From Bernardetia sp. MNP-M8 (lineage in GTDB: Bacteria > Bacteroidota > Bacteroidia > Cytophagales > Bernardetiaceae): DNA of 64,000 bases. Shown here piece after piece: positions 59,607 to 64,000 of the stretch; position 1 is the first letter of the stretch; the number at the start of each line of letters is the position of its first letter. A program made the translations under genes and the position numbers. Under the pieces are notes generated by a model. That model was not told where the DNA came from, ran no database searches, and worked only from the letters and a program-made list of their open reading frames with translations. Where the stretch lies: NCBI RefSeq assembly GCF_037126285.1, contig NZ_CP147012.1:1116001-1180000 (forward strand). Reading direction: 5' to 3'.

Positions 59607-60377
59607 CTACTTCTCCACCACAGCAAAGAAATCAAAACATTTATCAGCATCCTCAGAGATAAAATAATCATCCATTGTAACCGAGCCCACTAAAGAATTA
59701 TCTTGTTCTTGTAATTTTTTACGGTTCATTCTATTCAAAATATCATACGGAATTTGAAGAATTTGTCTAGGCAAGTTTTGTTCTAAATTAAAAATATCTA
59801 GCTTTTTGTATTTAGCAACTGATGCCTTGTTTTGATTGTAATATTCCCAAACTTTTTCATTTCCTGTAATTCCTTTCAAATCTACTTTAGAAAAATATTT
59901 CTTTAAAAGTGTTTCTAATTCCTGCGCTGTATATTCTCTTGTGTGCCACGGATTGCGAGTAAGCGAAAGTTTGATATTTGGCGTTGTCAGAATCATTTTG
60001 CCCCCTTTTTTCAAAACTCGTTGAATTTCTTTTAGGTAAAAATTATCATCTTCGATATGCTCAATGACTTGTTGTGTAACAACAGTATCAAAACTTTCAT
60101 CTGCTTGATTGGCAAACGGAGGAATATTTTGATTCAGAAAAGTAAATTCTGGATGCTGTTTTTGTAAGTGATTGATGAGTTCTTGGTTTTTGTCAAGAGC
60201 TGTATAATGCGTACAATGAGGTTTGAAAAGCTCTGCACCTTTCCCTACACCACAACCCGTTTCCAAAATGCTTCCACTTACATGTTTGACAGTTTGGTGA
60301 TAAGCAAAAAGCAAACGCTGATGAATTACGTTATCGCTAGGAATGGTATAAGCTGTTATTTCTGTTGTTTTGAACAT
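59607..60377 (-). CDS. Class I SAM-dependent methyltransferase
   Basis: 256 residues. Motif I is SGSILETGCGVGKGAELF. The Asp that should bind the ribose is at ALDKNQEL. The post-motif regions are FDTVVTQQVIEHIEDDNFYL and RVLKKGGKMILTTPN, typical of Methyltransf_11/UbiE-like families. The substrate is not predictable. The protein is cytoplasmic and the gene stands alone, with the 36-bp palindrome at its 3' end. Confidence 0.85.
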   Translation of the reverse strand: MFKTTEITAYTIPSDNVIHQRLLFAYHQTVKHVSGSILETGCGVGKGAELFKPHCTHYTALDKNQELINHLQKQHPEFTFLNQNIPPFANQADESFDTVVTQQVIEHIEDDNFYLKEIQRVLKKGGKMILTTPNIKLSLTRNPWHTREYTAQELETLLKKYFSKVDLKGITGNEKVWEYYNQNKASVAKYKKLDIFNLEQNLPRQILQIPYDILNRMNRKKLQEQDNSLVGSVTMDDYFISEDADKCFDFFAVVEK

Positions 60378-60448
60378 ATATGTAGTTGACAGTTTAGCTT
60401 CGCTGATTTACAATTCCAAACTGTCGTTTTTTTGAAAGATTATTAATT

Positions 60449-60474
60449 TCGAACACTTAAAAAGTATTCGCTAC
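60449..60474. repeat. Possible third member of the TATGGTAC-type hairpin family
   Basis: TTTCGAACACTTAAAAAGTA followed by TTCGCTAC resembles the TTTTCGCAC...GTACGCTAC core of the other members, with an ACTT/AAGT stem. The similarity is partial. Confidence 0.35.
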
Positions 60475-60698
60475 TTATTACAAAGGTCTTAATTTTTCTT
60501 GTAAAAACGCTATAAAATGGCTTGATAAAATCTCAAATTCACATTTTATAGATTTTTTGACTACATTTTAATAGAAATTGATGAAAAATTTAAAATTTAT
60601 TTATGCAAATTTCTAATTTCTTGCATCTGCTTAGTATAAAAACAGAAAAATTACGAATCACAATCAAACAACTATCAGAAACCTTAAAAAATTTAATT

Positions 60699-61550
60699 AT
60701 GAAAACTACTTTGAAATTTTCGCTTTATGTTTGGATACTTTTTATTCCATTTTTGAGTGCTTGTGGTCAGTCAGGTTCTTCTTATAAAACAGAATCTACT
60801 GCTGATTATGCTGCCACAGAAGAAGCCACAATGGCTACATTTGTAAATCAACAAGACGGAACAGAAGGAGGTACTTCTAATGAACCTATTGTACAAGGTT
60901 TACATGTCATCAAGACTGGCAATATGCAGATTCAAGTACAGGATTTGGATAAAGCAAAAGAAATAGTCTTGCAGAAAGTAAAAGCAAATAAAGGATTTAC
61001 ATCAGCAGCTAATTATAATGATTATAGCTATCAAAAAACACAAAATATAACAATTCGTGTCGCTTCAAGTAACTTTGAAAACTTAATGAAAGAGCTTGCT
61101 AATATTGGTTTTGTAGAAAACCAGTCACAGAATTCACAAGATGTAAGTGAAGAATTTGTAGATATTGAAGCTCGTTTAAAAACAAAAAAAGAAGTAGAAA
61201 ATCGTTATACTCAGCTTTTAAAAGATGCCAAAACTATTTCTGAAATTTTGGAAATTGAAGACAAACTACGTGTCATTCGTGAAGAAATAGAAGCAAAAGA
61301 AGGGCGTCTGCGTTATCTGAAAGACCAAGTTTCATTAAGTACAATTAATCTAACACTTACTCAAAAATTAGAGAATTATTCAAAACCACCAGAACGTTCA
61401 TTTTTTAGTCGTCTCTTCGAAAACATGGGTGAAGGTTGGGATGATTTCTTGATGTTTGTAGTTGGAGTAATGCGTCTGTGGGTATTTTGGATTGTCTTGG
61501 CAGGAATTATTTTTATTATTGCAAAATGGAGAAAGGCTAGGAAGAAATAA
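60699..61550 (+). CDS. DUF4349-type lipoprotein
   Basis: 283 residues from the ATG at 60699 (MKTTLKFSLYVWILFIPFLS), which precedes the lipobox-like LSAC. An in-frame start at 60603 adds 32 unlikely residues. The core (VIKTGNMQIQVQDLDKAKEI, then IRVASSNFENLMKEL and DVSEEFVDIEARLKTKKEVE) is the DUF4349 signature, followed by a coiled coil (IEDKLRVIREEIEAKEGRL) and a C-terminal membrane segment (LWVFWIVLAGIIFIIAKW). A lipid anchor and a C-terminal membrane helix in one protein is a known feature of this family. The function is unknown. Confidence 0.85.
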   Translation: MKTTLKFSLYVWILFIPFLSACGQSGSSYKTESTADYAATEEATMATFVNQQDGTEGGTSNEPIVQGLHVIKTGNMQIQVQDLDKAKEIVLQKVKANKGFTSAANYNDYSYQKTQNITIRVASSNFENLMKELANIGFVENQSQNSQDVSEEFVDIEARLKTKKEVENRYTQLLKDAKTISEILEIEDKLRVIREEIEAKEGRLRYLKDQVSLSTINLTLTQKLENYSKPPERSFFSRLFENMGEGWDDFLMFVVGVMRLWVFWIVLAGIIFIIAKWRKARKK

Positions 61551-61725
61551 ATTTTGATTCTGCTAACTCTTTAGCGAAACACTGTGTTTTCAGTTGAGGT
61601 TCGCTGAGGACTACGTCATTCTCAGCCTAAGAAATACTAGAATCATGATGTAGCTTGAATTAAGTTGCGCTTAAGTCACTGTAAAAACATCTTGTTCTAT
61701 TTTTTTAACTACTTGTCTAGTTATA
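61551..61725. other. Spacer after the DUF4349 gene
   Basis: No gene is seen. A GTTCGCTGAGGACTA stretch near 61600 echoes the TTAGCTTCGCTGA words found in other intergenic regions (13640, 48263 and 60395). Confidence 0.4.
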
Positions 61726-61760
61726 AAAAAAGCCTTCATGTCATAAATGAAGGCTTTTTT
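61726..61760. terminator. Bidirectional terminator
   Basis: AAAAAAGCCTTCAT (61726-61739) pairs perfectly with ATGAAGGCTTTTTT (61747-61760), with a 7-base loop between the convergent DUF4349 and T9SS cargo genes. Confidence 0.85.
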
Positions 61761-61787
61761 GTACTTATTTATAAGTTATGCTATAAA

Positions 61788-64000
61788 TTAGTTTCTAACA
61801 ACTCTGAGAACTTTAGTTTGTTTGTTAGAAATAACTTCTATAAAATAGACACCTACTTTTTGATTTTGTAAATTAAAGGTAGTTTCTAAATTTGCACCTT
61901 CTTTATTTTGCTCTTGTACTTCAATAACTCTACCCAATACATCCATCAGACGAAGAGTTACTGCTCCTTTAACTTCTTGGTTTGTCCAAGCTACAGTTAC
62001 TTTTCCGTTACTTGGATTTGGATAAGCTGTTAATTTTTCATTCAAATCTACTTGATTTTGATTAGCTACTTTAGATGCTATTCTACCAGAAGTTTCACAA
62101 AAAGATGTTTGTACCTGACCTGTATTTCCTGATGCTGAATAAATAGCTACATCAGCTACTAAGGTTTCGCTCTCATCAATAGCATATTCTTGCACAACAA
62201 CTCCATTTTTATAAAATTTCATTTGGCTACCTTCTCTTGCTACCGTAAATACATCTCCTTTTTGATAAGGAACTGGTGTACCACTTTGGTAATTATAACT
62301 TGGAACAGCACTTGAATTAGCTACAAAATACCACGCATAATTAATAGATGTATAAGATGCTACTGTATTAGGAGTTGCTAACCCTACCATATAGTAAGTT
62401 TTGTTATCAACAATAGTATTACTTACCCATCCATCATTGTTACTTGCAATCTCTTGTGTTGAAGTAGCTCCACTTGTCCAACTTGAAGTAGCACTTACTT
62501 TAGTGAAGATATTATTTGATAAACCTATATCTACTGCATTGTCAATACCAATAGAGTAACCAATAGCCACATATTTGGTACGAGAGCCATATGTTCCAGA
62601 AGCTGTAACAGAGTAAATACCTGTATTCTTATTTGAAACATTAGGAGTAGTTTCTGCCCCTACTCCTGACCATAAATAACTAGTAATACCTGTCTCACCC
62701 AATAAAGTTGTTGTTGCAGCACCCATTCCATCAGTAGGACAATTATTAGAAGTAATAGAACTAACTTCTAAAGTTATAGGACAAGTTATAAATTGTATTT
62801 GAGGAATAATAGTACCACTAGTATATGCTGAAACATCAACTATTAAATCGCCTGTTGTGACTCCAGGAACTGTTCTAAATGCCACTCCATTTTTAGAGTA
62901 AACAAGAGTTGTTCCTGTACGCTCTATGCTGAAAATATCTCCTATATCATAAGTACCAAAAGAACCATCACCACCATATAAAAGTCCATTTTCATAAACT
63001 ACAAAACTTCCCGCATTAGTAAGGTAAATAGCAAAACGAATCTGATTAAAACCTACTCTTCCCTTATTATAGGAAAGCCCAACCATATAGTTATATGATT
63101 CAGAATCTGATGCAGTAAATGCTATACCTCCGTTACCTGTAACCTTTTCTTCTGAAAATGCTTTACTTGTCCAACCTGTAGTTGCTGATTTAACAAGCTC
63201 TTTATTTGCATTTACAGTAAATTGGGTTAAGTCTGATGCATTCCAAGTTAAATCATATCCTACTTCATAAGTAGCTGTATAGTCAACACCATTATCAGTA
63301 ATAGTAACTGTATATTCTCCTGCTGAAAGTCCAGAAATAGTTGATGTAGTAGCTCCTCCTGGAGACCATGAATAAGTTGCACTACCACTGCCTCCTGTCA
63401 CTACTAGTTCTATCTCACCAGTAGATGTTCCTGCACAACTTGCTCCAGTTATTCTAGCAAAATAAGTTGGAGGAGTTACTATAACTGGACAAGTAAATTC
63501 TATTTTTGGAAGAGTAGCAGGATCATAAGATGATACATCAGCTATCAAACCACCAGTAGGTACACCAGTAGTAACAGTTCTAAATACAACTCCATTTTTA
63601 GAATACTCAACTGTAGTTCCAATACGTTCTACCTTGAAAATATCTCCAATTTGAAAAGAGCCAAATGAACCTTTACTTGACCCAGACTCATATACTTCAG
63701 CTTGACCACTACCTAAATAAAGAGCATAGTCGATACTAGCAAAACCTGTTGCTCCTTGATCAGGTGAAAGTCCCATCATATACCTTTTGTTAGTAGCAGT
63801 TGCTGTCAAGACAATACCACCATCACCTGTGATTTGCTCATTGGAAAATGCCTTAGTATTCCATGCTGTAGTACCAGCTTTAACTAATTGATTATTTCCA
63901 TTGACAGTAAAACCTACCTCTCCAGTCCAAGTTAATGTAGCACCTACAAAATAGCTACTTGTATAATCGATACCTAAATCTGTAATAGTAACTTCATACT
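61788..64000 (-). CDS. Repetitive T9SS cargo protein with SprB-type repeats (5' end outside the window)
   Basis: The frame is open to base 64000; the residues before an apparent start near 63809 ([17 protein letters not shown], then [20 protein letters not shown]) continue the same repeat pattern, so the true start lies upstream of this window. At least 730 residues are encoded here. They contain three or more ~190-residue modules, each with a lectin-like strand region ([20 protein letters not shown]) and SprB-repeat segments ([35 protein letters not shown]). The C-terminus ([20 protein letters not shown], then [19 protein letters not shown]) is a type IX sorting domain. It is probably a surface adhesin. 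Confidence 0.9.
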   Translation of the reverse strand, partial: YEVTITDLGIDYTSSYFVGATLTWTGEVGFTVNGNNQLVKAGTTAWNTKAFSNEQITGDGGIVLTATATNKRYMMGLSPDQGATGFASIDYALYLGSGQAEVYESGSSKGSFGSFQIGDIFKVERIGTTVEYSKNGVVFRTVTTGVPTGGLIADVSSYDPATLPKIEFTCPVIVTPPTYFARITGASCAGTSTGEIELVVTGGSGSATYSWSPGGATTSTISGLSAGEYTVTITDNGVDYTATYEVGYDLTWNASDLTQFTVNANKELVKSATTGWTSKAFSEEKVTGNGGIAFTASDSESYNYMVGLSYNKGRVGFNQIRFAIYLTNAGSFVVYENGLLYGGDGSFGTYDIGDIFSIERTGTTLVYSKNGVAFRTVPGVTTGDLIVDVSAYTSGTIIPQIQFITCPITLEVSSITSNNCPTDGMGAATTTLLGETGITSYLWSGVGAETTPNVSNKNTGIYSVTASGTYGSRTKYVAIGYSIGIDNAVDIGLSNNIFTKVSATSSWTSGATSTQEIASNNDGWVSNTIVDNKTYYMVGLATPNTVASYTSINYAWYFVANSSAVPSYNYQSGTPVPYQKGDVFTVAREGSQMKFYKNGVVVQEYAIDESETLVADVAIYSASGNTGQVQTSFCETSGRIASKVANQNQVDLNEKLTAYPNPSNGKVTVAWTNQEVKGAVTLRLMDVLGRVIEVQEQNKEGANLETTFNLQNQKVGVYFIEVISNKQTKVLRVVRN

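Noticed and set aside
59607-60389. A forward frame overlapping the methyltransferase start
   Set aside because: It is antisense to a well-supported gene.

Overview
The window is AT-rich chromosomal DNA from a gliding-type member of the Bacteroidota, most likely the order Cytophagales (a Bernardetia / Flexibacter-like organism is my best guess). The grounds are type IX secretion signals (a CHU_C-type C-terminus at 33049-35805, sorting domains at 46244-46975 and 61788-64000, SprB-type repeats), many Bacteroidota-style lipoproteins, TonB-plug modules, recurrent TAnnTTTG -7 promoter elements, and few Shine-Dalgarno sequences. No rRNA, tRNA, CRISPR array or prophage was seen. The species assignment is inference.

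Layout. 1-6632: the 5' end of cobT, lipoproteins, a CapA-like phosphoesterase and a large membrane/TPR protein. 6773-15003: a PolX-family protein with a decayed polymerase site, a very large VIT/VWA/TonB-plug/DUF2135 surface protein, a SUMF1-domain protein and a TPR protein. 15185-25646: a FAA hydrolase, a GCS2-CBS fusion, two genes with L7/L12-C-terminal-like modules, nrdB without nrdA, and rpoC without rpoB. 26116-29135: a thioredoxin-like/RidA/small-protein cluster and mnmA. 29136-32983 is accessory: a three-gene overlapping operon bounded by two copies of the mnmA 3' end, a truncated LRR gene, and a REP-associated transposase (RAYT) with REP hairpins and an internally deleted copy. 33049-42834: a T9SS surface protein, a phosphatase, sua5, a saccharopine/alanine dehydrogenase-like enzyme, and a barstar gene bounded by two copies of the 3' end of a dihaem peroxidase gene. 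42978-53896: a PhoX-like lipoprotein, scpA, leucine dehydrogenase, membrane proteins, a pentapeptide protein, trxA and a CtpA-type S41 protease. 54194-64000: dnaB interrupted by a class 3-type intein, a small accessory cluster with a nucleotidyltransferase-like gene, a methyltransferase, a DUF4349 lipoprotein and a repetitive T9SS cargo protein running off the window.

The most unusual signals are two loci where one to three accessory genes sit directly downstream of a housekeeping gene and end, immediately after their last stop codon, in a second diverged copy of that gene's 3' terminus (mnmA: 29071-29135 and 30666-30730; peroxidase: 40931-41034 and 40289-40392). The geometry is what Campbell-type insertion of small circles at gene 3' ends would leave, and neither insert encodes a recombinase. 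Alongside it are an active-looking RAYT/REP family with at least nine hairpin copies in the window, several other palindrome families, and the dnaB intein, which keeps a Trp-Cys-Thr splicing triad but has lost its endonuclease acidic residues.
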